The translations under genes and the position numbers were made by a program. The notes beneath the pieces are model-generated. The model worked only from the letters and a program-made list of their open reading frames with translations, did no database searches and was not told the origin of the DNA. Shown here one piece after another: positions 35,937 to 47,382 of a stretch of DNA of 64,000 bases. This DNA is from Morchella semilibera (taxonomy: Eukaryota > Ascomycota > Pezizomycetes > Pezizales > Morchellaceae): the NCBI GenBank assembly GCA_009192285.1, contig CM018603.1:3030588-3094587 (forward strand), in the 5' to 3' direction. Each line of letters starts with the position of its first letter. Positions within the stretch are counted from its first letter, which is position 1.

Positions 35937-38900
35937 TTTATTTTTTTTATTTCTTTGAAGAGTATTGGAAAATATCGAAAGCTTGAAGCTTGTTCTTGAG
36001 TTGAGCTCCAGCAGCGAATTTAGGGATGAGGTTGAGCTAGGCGGACAAAAACCCTAACCCTGATCAATTAGGCCTCATGTCCTATGACGGAACGGCCCGG
36101 GGATTATTTTAGTGTGGGGGAGATTTACGAAACTTTAGTGTGGCTAACCGACTGACTGACTGGCCGCCGGCGGACGTGGGAATAGTCAAATATCTCTTCT
36201 GTCTGGTCAATATAATATATGCTCTTAATCTTCTAGTTTGGTTTCGTTTTAAAACCTTCAAATTTATCAAATTATCAACCTCACAGTAATTAATGTCTAA
36301 GCTTACAAAATCTCCGACCTCCCCGGGCCCATTTTAGACGGGTTATGCACCCACCACCTTACAGTGTAGAATACACGGGGTAGTGTAAGGGGGGGGGGGT
36401 GGGGGAGCCCAGAGGTGGATAGGGGTAGGTAAGCGGCTCCTTGGCGGCCCCTTAATCCTGGGTAATCTCTGAACTTTCCCCCCCAACCAACCCGCCCGCC
36501 TCTTTAATATTACCACCAAATACATGCACACATACATCATGTAGGTAGGTACGTGTATGTAGGTACATGTAATTGCATGCAATAGAAGGGAGGAACCTTC
36601 GGTTAATCAGATACATACTCATGTAGGAAATCTCAGAAAACAAAAATAGCAATAGGTAGAAGGTTCCTAAGGGGGGGGGGGGGTGGCTGGCAGGGGGTAG
36701 TTCATCCGAGTTCACGGAGCAGAGGCCAGGGATGCTCAGCTGTCCATGGGGCCTGTTCAGGGCAACTTACTAACTTTGGATCACTATGATAATATACATG
36801 TAGCTTCCCCCCCCCCTCTCTCTCCATCTATCTGCAGGCGGCGGGCTCACGGGTTGATCAATAAGTATTGTCACGCTGGATAAATATCCGACGGAACTTT
36901 CTCCACGTCCATGGATGGATGGGAGCATTTCAATCCTGACCCCTAGACTTAATATGTATGTAATAAGGAAGCGGCGAGCCCCCGAGAGGAAAGTATTGGC
37001 CGAAAGTCTCTGTAAGATGGGGAACCTACATACATGTATGTATATACGGCGAATAGGTCACGTCGCTTGGCATCCACCGCAAAGGTTTTCTATGAAGGTC
37101 ACCCCGGGGGGGATACCATTATAGCGAGATTATATTCCTTATAATTATATACTAATTAAGCACACAAATAAAAGGACCAACTGTTATCCCTTATAAAGAG
37201 AATACACTCGCAGCAGCTGCCTTTATAGAAAGCTTTGGCAGTATCTGCGCCTAGGGGTAAGTAAGTAAACCACAGCACAATAGGGCGTATTGGCCAACAA
37301 CTTCTGGGTCTAAATATTTAGTTCTTGGCGACTGGTTTTTGGTGTGGATAGCCCGCCAAGAGCTCGAAATTTGAACTCAAAATTTGAAAATATGAGTGTG
37401 GCCAACACACTCTAATAAGAACTAAAAAAGGCCCACTATCCCCAGTGCGCCAGCGGGACAAAAGTAACTGACTCAGCTGGGATCACGTTTGAATCACCCA
37501 GAGACGTTCTCCACCCCCGGTTTGAACCCAGGACCGGCAACCCAAGTGTTATATCCACTCGGCCACCGGCCTTCTGGTGGAAACTTCCCACAACTCACAT
37601 TTAGCGCGCCCGCCGACAAGAGATTTTACAACACAACACCGAAGAGGGGGGGAGAGAGCACTGTCTTGTCGTCTTAAAATGATGATGGAAATAATACAAG
37701 TGTCTATCTATAGATCCGGTAGGGATTTTGGAACCGTTTCCTAGACCAACCCATCTGCACTACACAGCGTCACCTAGATAATACTAGACATATACATACA
37801 TACATGTACCCATAGGTTGTCAACCCGGTGCTGCAATATCACCCACGTACGCACTGGTCCGCCGCCCCCGTCCGCCCCGCCGCCCACCACAAAACTATAC
37901 CCCAGGTTGAAGTGTAAACAAACGACAGCCCCTCCATACCACAACCAAGAACAACAAAAAGTTCAATCCCACCTCGACCATGGTCTTCTGAAACTCCACT
38001 TTACCTCCCATCTGTCCCCTTAGCCATGTAGCCAAGTATTTGTCTCCTATCACCGATAACTAACCTGACAAGACCCCCAAGTCAGTAGTGAAGTGGTCAG
38101 ATCGTCATATATGGGCCCCGCAGGTTACCCGGTAGGCTAAGCCCATCCATAGGCCGGCGGACAAGGGCGGCGAGCAACGCAAGACGAGGGCACACCACCG
38201 TTCCAAGCCCTTTCTACCCGCCAGCACCCTCAAGCATATATAGACCAGAGAATTAACAACTCAGACCAAGCCCCTCCACTAGAGTAACAAAACCCCCTTC
38301 ACGGGATATCACTCGAAGACGGCATTCACATGCATGTATTTGATCTGGGGGAAGTGGGGGTAGGTTGAGAGCGTATTGTGTTGGGTCGCGGGGGAGGTGG
38401 TTTGTGGGATGCTCAGGCTTGAACGGCGGAAAGCCTTATTTCCGAGTGATGGCTTGTGAAGCAGCGCGGTTTTGGTTTTGGTTGGTGTTCATTAGCGACA
38501 CGGCTATGGAATAAGACAGCGGGTGTTGGGGTTTTGGCTTGCGCCCAGGTAAGCTGGCTTGGTGGCCAGGGCGGAGTATGGTGTGGATGGGTTATGGGTG
38601 TTCTCCACTGTGACCCCCCGCTTGGGTTATATAGACTAACCCTCTCAGGATTAAAATCCTCACGTGTGTATCTACATGTGTATTGGGGTGCACACCTCCC
38701 CTTACATTCTCTACCAGAACAGTTTGCTTTACTTCACTCCACCGTTCCGAAAACTCCGCACTACATATGTATGTATGCAATTGTCACACCGTATGAGAAC
38801 AAAGTAGGAAATTATAAATAGGGGGGGGGGGGAACTCTAGGTACACGCCAGAACAGAAACTCAAAAACAACATTCTTACCGCATGTCGCATTAATCACAT

Positions 38901-39055
38901 CTACCGCAATCACGTACGCACGTTATCATAACCGGCCGTTCCATCCACCTCTATTTGTCTTTGACGAGCGCCTCTCTCCCGCAATTTAGCGCTCCGCGGC
39001 CTGCCCGTCCGGACGACCGACACCGAACGCCCCGTCCGCCATACGCTTCCGGCGT
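35937..39055. other. 3.1 kb intergenic region with repeats
   Basis: No gene is supported. It holds the telomere-like AACCCTAACCC (36050-36060), G runs (about 36388, 36671, 38821), four TACATGTA sites (36564, 36795, 37031, 37801) and a SINE candidate at 37298-37570. Confidence 0.45.
37298..37570 (-). mobile_element. Candidate tRNA-derived SINE, full-length copy
   Basis: Read on the minus strand, the element starts with RNA polymerase III promoter boxes. Box A is TGGCCGAGTGG (37555-37565), matching TRGCNNAGTGG exactly. Box B is GGTTCAAACC (37519-37528). The two starts are 37 bases apart, close to tRNA spacing. The flanking stems do not fold into a working tRNA. About 150 bases later comes a tail region (37298-37364) that recurs at 18106-18173. 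A Pol III head joined to a separately dispersed 3' end is the layout of a SINE. The exact ends and any target-site duplication were not resolved. Confidence 0.5.
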
Positions 39056-39768
39056 CTATGACAACTATATACGCATACCCATCAGCACCTAGTACCCATC
39101 TACCCATCCAAGACGGTGGGACTCACCTCCATATCCTCCAACGCATCCTCCTGCGAGATGCACCTGAGCACGTTCTTCTTTGAGCTCTCCTGGAGCTCGC
39201 CGGCGATCAAGAGCTCGTCGAGGATAAAGTACGCCTTTTGGAAGTTGAAGATGATGTCTAGCTCGCACACGTTGCCGTAGTACTTGTCCATCTGCTCGAC
39301 GTAGCGATGGACGATCTCTAGCGTGATGAGTTCGTTGTCTGTCGCGTCGATGCCGGCGATGAAGAAGAGGGAGGCGTAGCGCCGGTAGACCACCTTTGAG
39401 TCTGTGGGGTGTTAGTGTGTGTTTGGGGGGGGGGGATGGGAAGGGTAGGACCTTTGTATTCGAGGAAGTTGCACATGCGGGTACGACGGGCAAGGACGAG
39501 CGCGGAGATCTCTTTAGTGATCTTGGCCTTCTCTTTTGGCGAGAGTGTGGTGAACCATTTGCAGAGGCGCTGTTGTTGGGGGGGAGGGGGTTTAGCTTGT
39601 AGCTCTTGTAGGAGCTATATACCCCGCTGATGGGGACTGGATTAGGACTCACCACTTTGCCCTGGCGGGATAGGAGGATAATGTATCTATACCATAGCCT
39701 TTAGATACGATATTCTAAGATTGAGATTGGGGGGAGTATGTGGTGTGTAGGTCTTACCTGATGGCCAT
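39056..39768 (-). CDS. APS1: AP-1 clathrin adaptor complex sigma subunit
   Basis: This is the small chain of the AP-1 adaptor, which sorts cargo between trans-Golgi and endosomes in clathrin coats. Exons are 39758-39768 (11 bases, MAI plus part of R4), 39653-39686, 39452-39569, 39127-39401 and probably 39056-39064. They join to [17 protein letters not shown]..., [74 protein letters not shown]. The text [22 protein letters not shown] is diagnostic for AP-1 rather than AP-2 sigma. The product is about 148 residues, close to the usual 155. The last exon (only Leu-Ser-stop) is uncertain; a different acceptor would change the final residues. The very short first exon is fixed by the conserved start MAIRY. 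Confidence 0.92.
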
Positions 39769-40803
39769 TGTTGATATTGTTGGTGAGAGAGAGAGCTTCG
39801 AGTGAGAGAGATCACTGACAACCTGAGAGGTTGACGTTACCCGCAAGATCTTATCAGATCGATCTGCGGCTGGATGCAGGGCCTCGGCAGATAAGAGTGA
39901 GTTGATATGTCAGCCTTTGGTGTGGTGGGGCTAGGCACCCGGTACATACTCTATGTAGGTACCCTGTAGAGTAGGTACCTAACTACATGTACCAAGGGTC
40001 TTCTTTTCTTCTTTCTGGTGGGGTAAGTGAAGTAACAAAGACTGTGTTGCTGCCTGCTGCACAGCACTGCACATTGAACAATCAATTGCAACTGCAGGAT
40101 TAAGTGAACCCTTGCCCATCATCAATATGCATGCGGGTAGATAAAACATTGTCTTCCCGAGATTGTGTCAAATAACGGGGCAACGTTCGATGCCGGATTA
40201 CAAATAGGTGCTTACGATTGTTCATCATCATCCCATAACTTGGATGATTTTTTTCTTCTACTATTATGGCTTTACCTGGGGACCGACTCAAGAGATAAGT
40301 AATCAAAGATAATTCGGTTTGAAATATCATTATGACTGTGCCGTACCTACAGTAGGATGAGATGGGATGAGATTGGATGCGGATAGGATAGGTGCGGATG
40401 CGGATGGATGTAAGGGCGGTGTCAATGTCTGGAATTACATGATATTACCATTCCAGAATCAAGTGACGTGCGTGCGTCTGCGTTTTTGTGTGTGTGTGTG
40501 TACATGTGTCTATCTGTCCTGTCAGAAATAAATATCTATCACCAATTTCCTTTCCCTTTCTCTTCTCCTCCCCCCACTTCACCTTCCCTTTCCCCTTTCC
40601 CCAACTATTATTACTCGTTACTCGCTTGCCTACCTCCAATTGACCCCCCCCCCCTCCCCCAGAGACGCTCGAACGACTGCACATATATCTATCTACCATA
40701 TATAAACCTAAACCTTTCTGCCAGCCTGCTCAACTAGTGACTCACCCCACACTCCTCCACCCATCCCCCACACAGCACATAGCAGAAAGAAGAAGAAGAA
40801 AAA
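39769..40803. promoter_or_regulatory. Divergent promoter region of APS1 and the Gcs2-like gene
   Basis: The two genes point away from each other across this 1 kb. It contains GATA words (TTATCAGATCGATC near 39852 and AGATAAG near 39890), one TACATGTA (39984-39991) and a CT-rich leader (40545-40670) before the Gcs2-like gene. TGACTCA is listed separately. No further gene is seen. Confidence 0.45.
40738..40744. promoter_or_regulatory. TGACTCA, candidate bZIP (Gcn4/CpcA or AP-1) site
   Basis: An exact TGACTCA palindrome lies 60 bases before the start codon of the glutamate-cysteine ligase modifier gene. Such sites bind Gcn4/CpcA and Yap1-like bZIP factors, which are known to drive glutathione synthesis genes in fungi. 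One 7-mer can arise by chance. Confidence 0.35.
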
Positions 40804-41891
40804 ATGCCGAAAAAATGCATCATCTCAACTGGCAACATCATGGCAGCCGGCGCTGAAGTGATCCGCCGTCCCACGCCCGGTGGCTCAAACACTGAGCTCG
40901 TAAACTCTCTGCGCGAAAAGTTCAAAGCAGCCTCTGCCTCCCCCGATGCGCCGAATGGGAATGGCACCACCACCGCCACCGCCGCCGCCGGCGGGCTGAA
41001 AGTGGGGGAGTGGACGAGCGTGGACGGGGATGGCGTTATGCACATCCCGGTACCAAATAATAGCGAGCCGGAGGTGCTGGTAGAGGATAGGGAGGAATAT
41101 GATGTTACCGGTAAGTTCACCCCCGGGGATAAGGCGAAGGAGAGAAAGAGGAGGCCAGGGAAGGGGAGTAGCAATGGAAAACGAATGAACAAATGGATTA
41201 GATAGGTTGGTGCTAATGCGCCGGACAAATAAACAGTAAAACTATTCTACCTCCCCAACGTCTCCCCCAGCCTCCGATCTCAACACACGCACGACGCCGT
41301 CCGCCTCGTTTCCTCCACCCTTGGAATCACCAATATAGGCCTACTAATCGTCTCCTTTCCCTCCATCTCCTTCGACGCCGAAGATGAAGACGTCTCCCCT
41401 CCCTCAGACGTGCTCGACTGGGTCCACACCTACCGTAGCCTCGAGAAGCTGCACGCCTCCGGTACTATCTCGCGCATCGGTTTGTCCGAGTTTGGTACCA
41501 CGCGGCTGTCGCAGCTACTCCCGCACACAGTCATCCGTCCTGGCGTCGACCAGATCAACGTGCGCGACTGCTGCGTCGTCCCCCGCCCTCTCATCCTCTA
41601 TGCGAAGCAGAACGGAATCGAGCTGCTGACGCATAACGACTGCACGGACATATTGCCGGCAGAGACGCTGGAGGGCCTTCTCGGGGAGTTTGGGTTGGTG
41701 GAGAAGGGGGAGAAGGTGAAGCCGTTGTGGGTCATCAAATATACGGCGGTCATTAGGAGTAGAGGGGTGGTGGAAAATAAAGGGTGAGTTTTTTCCTTTC
41801 CCGTCTTTTCCTAGTTTTTCGGAAGCTTTTGCGAGGGGGTGTAGTGCTAATTCGGGGTTTTAGGTATATCGTGATGCTGGAGGTTGAATGA
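40804..41891 (+). CDS. gcs2: Glutamate-cysteine ligase regulatory (modifier) subunit
   Basis: This is the non-catalytic partner of gamma-glutamylcysteine synthetase, the first step of glutathione synthesis; it lowers feedback inhibition and raises glutamate affinity. The fold is aldo/keto-reductase-like without catalysis. Three exons (40804-41110, 41237-41783, 41864-41891) join in phase to 293 residues; human GCLM has 274. Matching motifs are the N-terminal ISTGNIM (GCLM: LHIGNLL), YDVTVKLFYLP, DQINVRDCCVVP (GCLM: NQVNLASCCVMP), IELLTHND (GCLM: IQLLTHND) and the C-terminal PLWVIKYTAVIRSRGVVENKGYIV (GCLM: PLWLLRYSVIVKSRGIIKSKGYI). The last exon codes only eight residues, including the conserved GYIV. 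Upstream lies a TGACTCA site. Confidence 0.92.
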
Positions 41892-42747
41892 TCGAGGATC
41901 AAAAACCCATCTTAATATTTATAGACCACCCCAAACCCCCCTCCGGATAGAAGGAAAAAAGGCACGAAGAAAGAAAAAAGGAAAAAGAAAACCGGGATTA
42001 TTTCTCACAGGCGTCAAGGTTTTATTTTGTTTATTTTGCTTCATTTTTGTTTTATCTTTTTTTGATTCCCCATTTTTCTTAAGCTTTATTTTCTCTGTCA
42101 CTGTTAACTCTGCACAATTATGGCCGTAGTAGGTTGCGCCTCGATGTTTTTTACATTTTAGTTTAGGGCCGGCAATTATATACTTACCTACATATGTACA
42201 TTTGTAATAGAGTAGATACATATCCGATTTCCCTTCAAACAAGTATATACCTACATGTAGTTTCTTCGGGGGAGTTGGTTAATGGCGGCGGGTGGGTGAG
42301 GTCATGTGCTAATGATTAATTAATTAGCACATGGTATACTACATAGGAGCGAGTTTGTGGTTTATAGGGTAGGTGTGGTGGGGATGGGATTAGACTGGTA
42401 AGTAAATACATGTAGCAATGCGCTTCAGCGATATGTATTGAATAGACAACGATTGTATTTATACACTGAATGAAGGGACAAAGAAAATACATACAACCAG
42501 CAGCTGGATCAATCACCACCACCACCACCCTCCACCACCTCACCTCCACCTCCTCCCCACAAGTACCTACAAAAACCAAGCCAATAGAATGGAATGGAGT
42601 GTTCAAGTATATATGGGTCAAAAAAAAAAAAAAAACACAAACATGGGACGACCCGTTGATTCCTGGTTTCGTTTTTTTTTTGTTTAAACTAACACAGATT
42701 CTAAATATACAAATTCCTCTTTTTGCTTCACCTATGCTCCCCGCAGC
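41892..42747. other. Intergenic between gcs2 and EF-Tu
   Basis: Facing 3' ends of two genes. It has T-rich stretches, two TACATGTA sites (42252, 42407) and an A run near 42620. No gene is seen. Confidence 0.45.
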
Positions 42748-44490
42748 TTAGTCCAAAATCCGGGTAATGAGACCAGTAGCGACGGTCCTGTTGTTAGGTT
42801 AGTAACTATTGGGGGTATATATATATCAAAATGTTGGGGGGGGGGGGTTATAAAACTCACCTTCCACCCTCACGAAGGTTAAAGCGTTGACCAGGGTCCA
42901 AAGCCATGGGCTTGTGGAGTTCACATCTGACTTCAGTGTTGTCACCGGGCATAACCATCTTGTCCTGGCTCTCTCCCTCTGGGAAGTCGATAGTAACAGC
43001 GATATCGGAAGTTCTCAAAAACATCTGCGGGCGGTAGTTTCCGTGGAATCCAGTGTGGCGACCACCCTCCTCCTTGGTGAGGACGTAGAGGGAGGCCAGG
43101 AACTTCTTCTTTGCCTTTGTGGTACCGGGCTTGACGACAACCATTCCACGGCGGATCTGCTCACGCTTGACACCACGGAGGAGGAGACCGGCGTTGTCAC
43201 CAGCTTGGGCGGAGTCCAATTCCTTCTTGAAAGTCTCGAGGCCGGTGACGATGGTCTTGATGGGGTTAGTCTCGAAACCGACGAGTTCGACTTCGTCTCC
43301 CTTCTTCAGCATTCCACGCTCAACACGTCCGGTGGCGACAGTACCACGTCCGGCAATGGAGAAAACGTCTGTGGGGGGGTAAAGTTAGCAGTGCTTATAC
43401 AGGAGAGTTTCTGAAATGGGGTTTATTTTGTACCTTCAACAGGCATCAAGAAAGGCTGGTCAAGGTCACGTGTCGGGGTAGGAATGTAGTCATCAACAGC
43501 CTGGAGGAGCTCCTGGATCTTCTGTTCACCAATTTCAGGGCGGCGGCCTTCAAGAGCACAGAGAGCAGATCCCATGACAATTGGTGTTTCATCACCGTCA
43601 AAGCCATAGCTGGACAAGAGTTCACGCATTTCCATTTCGACGAGTTCCAACATCTCAGGGTCCTCGAGGGCATCGACCTTGTTGACGAAGACGACGATTC
43701 TCTGGACACCGACCTGACGGGCGAGGAGAAGATGTTCACGGGTTTGGGGCCTAAGTGGGTTTTTTTTGTTAGTATATCATAATTTGTGTGGTAGTATATA
43801 TGGGCCCGGGTGAAAGGAAGGGGAATATACTAACATTTGACCATCGGAAGCAGCAACAACAATAATAGCACCATCCATAGAGGCGGCACCAGTAATCATG
43901 TTCTTAATGTAATCAGCGTGTCCAGGGCAGTCGACGTGAGAGTAGTGGCGGTTATCAGTTTCATATTCAATGTGGGCGGCCGAGATAGTGATACCACGGG
44001 CACGTTCTTCGGGAGCCTTATCGATGGAAGCATAGTCATGGAAGTTTGCCTGTCCCTTGGCAGCGAGAGTCTTTGTGATGGCAGCGGTCAAAGTGGTCTG
44101 TATTGTGTATCTTCATGTTAGAACCATCGATATTCCCGGGTGTAAAACAAATTGCGGGGCAACTCTTGAGTGAAACGGGCCTTTCCGTGATCGACGTGCC
44201 CAATGGTACCTGTAGAAAAAGTCAATGACTTGATCTTTTTTTTTCTATTTTTTTCCTTTTTGCAAAATTGAAAGGAAAATGGACCTACCAATGTTGACGT
44301 GAGGCTTCTCACGCTTGTAAGTTGCCATCCGACGGATCGAAGTCGATATCGGGTTAGAGGGATTATATTTCAATGATGGAGATTTGAGTAGGGGTTTGCA
44401 TGAGAATGCGGCATTGCTTGCTGTAAGGCCTTCGGTGAGCCTTGCGGCGCTCCGAAATAGGGGAGCAAAGGAGGCTTTCCAGGAAGCCAT
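42748..44490 (-). CDS. TUF1: Mitochondrial translation elongation factor Tu
   Basis: This GTPase brings aminoacyl-tRNA to the mitochondrial ribosome. Six exons (44289-44490, 44181-44209, 43835-44097, 43434-43750, 42861-43368, 42748-42787) give 452 residues. The first 50 are a basic, Ser/Ala-rich mitochondrial targeting peptide ([18 protein letters not shown]). GTPase motifs are G1 GHVDHGKTT, G2 in [15 protein letters not shown]3 DCPGHADY, G4 VNKVD and G5 GSAL. Domains 2 and 3 follow (..[14 protein letters not shown].., ..[14 protein letters not shown]..), and the protein ends [12 protein letters not shown]. The second intron starts with GC instead of GT (44180-44179) and splits the P-loop codons K|TT; the alternative of reading on hits a stop. 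The length and all motifs are those of an active enzyme. Confidence 0.96.
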
Positions 44491-46614
44491 TGTGGGCGAT
44501 ATACACAGAGTGGGGTGAAGATGTAGATGGGGAGAGGACGCGATCTTCAATCGTTGAAATTTCTGAAATCGAAACGGCGCCAAGCCGAATGCGGAAACAA
44601 TGTCTTAGTCATGATAGAGACGTCCGGAATCAGCGTAACTCTGGAACTGCAGGCGGTCTACTCTTCGAAGAATTAAGCCGAGGCTTTGTGTCAATTAACA
44701 ACGGAGTAATTGTAAACGGGGCTATAGGCATTCATTGCGAGGGAATTCAGGGCTTACAGGTGAGTGACACAATCATAGCTCGGCACAAAAAACAGATGCT
44801 GAAGCCTGAAAGCCGCGCTAAATATAAATGCAACAGATAAACTTGATTAGCGATAGGGGAAGAGTCCTCAAGCCGAGAAACGTACATGTAATGTACCTAC
44901 AGTAATGAGCGTTCTCTCTACATGTAAATATAGATCCAGTGTTAAGTTATATGTACTCTACTTGGCAATAACTACAGATGCAGTGACCACTTGTGCAATG
45001 CAATCTTGTATCAACTACATGTAGCTGCGGCTACCATCCTGAGATCACAAGAAGCTTTCAAATTAAAGCTAGCAGTATGAAAGTCCATTTAAAAATGTTC
45101 TATCTGGTATACGCGTTTCTAGCCGATGTCCTACCAAACAATAGGGTTTATAGCCGGTATCATTTGCACACTTGGGAATTTTTTGTAAATGAGGGTGGAA
45201 GCAATGCTGATATATGGATTCATCTAGTACCTACCCAAGCGGACTTATAGATACGACCCACTATGTAGCTGGTAAGAGCTTATATTCTATACTGATCATG
45301 ATACTACATGTAGGTCTACTTTATTTCACACTTCAATAACTCCCTCACCCCCGCAACGCATGTAGTGTGTGGTATCATAAATCACAAAGTGATCAGGGAT
45401 AAAGAACCGCAACCAGTACCTTACGGGCAGAAGCCGAAAAGGGAGGGAACATGCATACTCTATCCTACGAACCTGATTGTGGGCCTGAAACGGAGAAGGG
45501 GGAATATAACCAATTCACACTCCGCGAATGTGCACAGGATCAGCAACACAAGTGCACACCTGAAGGCAATATGGGCTAGGGTTGGGATCAGTAAATAGTC
45601 TCTGGGAGGAGCCGAACCTGTCCGCTAACAATGTTGTGGAAAGCGGGCTCATTTCAGCGTCCGGCTGGGAAATCTCTTAATCTTTCGCTCGCAGAATCAT
45701 ACCACTGTTACGTGATAATCTGTTTTGATTTACCGCCAATGCGGCAGATAGTGAAAGTACGGTATAAACTTGAGAACAGAGAGTGTTATACTCCAAGAGC
45801 GGGGGTACAAGCCCTAGATTTCAACCTGTTCCCGGGATTATGTAACACGACAACCCTGTTGATGTCAATGTCAATGATCAAACTGGAGATAATTTACATG
45901 TGCCGGGATTGGTTTGTTAAATCTTGCAAGTCCGTTCACTTTTCTCTGTTGGTATATTCTAGAAAAGAAACAAATACTATTTGTCTTGTAGAACGGGTGT
46001 TGGCTCGATGGAGTGACTTGTCACGTAGAATGTGAATCATGATATATCACTCGGGTAACTTAAGAGTAAAGATCTCAGCGTTGTCGCGTGTTTTGTTAAA
46101 CGATATGTTTCCCGTTTGTTATATATTCTAGCTGCTTGGACTAGGTGAAGGCGGGGAATTGTGCACGTGGTGATCTCAATGAATTAAACAAAAAAAGAAC
46201 GTGGTGATCTCATTATGTGGTCGCTGGCTCGAAATCTTGGGGTTAGCGCAAGGCAGCCCATCAAATTCAACTGGCAAATTTAACGGTGAATTATGCCCGT
46301 GGAAGTACACACCTAGCCCTGAGTCTTTCGGCTGCGTACCGCCTCTTAGTGGGGCCCTTTAATAGGAACATGCGGGTGATTACTGATGAGTGATATGTCT
46401 CTTACTCATGTGTGTGGGGGCTTAAGTATAAAGCTACCCTTCCAAGCTCCGAGCACGTCCCCCATCTCCGCTGAACATAAAAAAAATACATCAGCTTTTA
46501 CGGCGCTAATATCATCCATCAACATCACAAACCAATTGCTGCATCCATATCTCTTTCTCCCTCCATCCCCCCAGAAGTCTCTTATAAAAGAAGAAAGAAA
46601 ATCCAAAACTTTCC
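44491..46614. other. 2.1 kb intergenic region
   Basis: No gene is supported. Four TACATGTA sites lie at 44883, 44919, 45016 and 45305. A 14-base word (ACGTGGTGATCTCA) is doubled near 46163 and 46199. Confidence 0.45.
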
Positions 46615-47382
46615 ATGTCTACCAACACCGGAAATGCAGCGGCCGGTCCCTCTAGGCGTCCTCAACGCCGATATACTCGCCGGACCCAGATGAACCTACG
46701 CCCCAGGAACACTGAACGGATTATCACAAACCCTCCCCGTCCCGCAATTTCAAGTAATACCAATATCGCCAGCGCCTCGTCCCAAACTCCCCCCGAACCC
46801 CCCACCACCCCACCACCAAACATCAAACGTGGAATCTTCAGCGAGATCTATGGTTGGCACCCCGCCGGCCCCATCCATGATGGCACCGATAATAACGAAA
46901 TCTGTCAATACATGAAGCAGTGGGCATCTATCGAGAGGCGCGTGCGCTATGGCCCAAGAAGGGAAGTGCCCGAGGACGGGCCGCCAGTTCTCGTCACTGT
47001 CAAGCGTTACCGTATGGGTGCGTTGTATGAGACGCCCGTGAAGCCAGGGTATAACACTATCAGGGGATGGCCGCCCCCAGTGAAGAGACCAAAGATTTTT
47101 GATGGGTGTCCGAAGGTCAGTGATGGTGCTTGTATTGCTGCTGGTGATATTTGCTACGATAAGCAGGAAGTGCAGAGAAGCGCTTCGAGGGCTGGCGGGT
47201 CCCCTCCGAGGGGAAGGCCTACTGCGAGAGGGAGACCTCCTCTTAGGGGATCTGAAGAATCTCCTGTGAGGGGAGAGTCTCCTACAGGAGGGCAGCAATG
47301 GGGGCAGGATATGAGGAATAGGTTGGTGGGTATTGTGAAGGGGGTAGTCTGCTGGCCGAGGAAGAGAAACTCAGAGGTTTGA
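46615..47382 (+). CDS. Unrecognised basic Pro/Arg-rich protein
   Basis: A single open frame of 255 residues has ATG in fair context (CATGTC) after a pyrimidine-rich leader. I do not recognise a domain. The N-terminus is Arg-rich (..RRPQRRYTRRTQMNLRPR..), followed by a Pro-rich spacer. A compact middle has Trp/Tyr/Cys (..GIFSEIYGWHPAGPIHDG.., ..QYMKQWASIERRVRYGP..), and the C-terminal part has repeats around PPRGRP, ARGRPPLRG and PVRGESP. The net charge is strongly positive, so nucleic-acid binding is a guess. No signal peptide or membrane helix is seen. It could be a lineage-specific gene. Confidence 0.55.
   Translation: MSTNTGNAAAGPSRRPQRRYTRRTQMNLRPRNTERIITNPPRPAISSNTNIASASSQTPPEPPTTPPPNIKRGIFSEIYGWHPAGPIHDGTDNNEICQYMKQWASIERRVRYGPRREVPEDGPPVLVTVKRYRMGALYETPVKPGYNTIRGWPPPVKRPKIFDGCPKVSDGACIAAGDICYDKQEVQRSASRAGGSPPRGRPTARGRPPLRGSEESPVRGESPTGGQQWGQDMRNRLVGIVKGVVCWPRKRNSEV

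Noticed and set aside
44442-44840. Plus-strand frame of about 130 codons across the EF-Tu start
   Set aside because: It overlaps the targeting-peptide exon antisense and lacks gene features.
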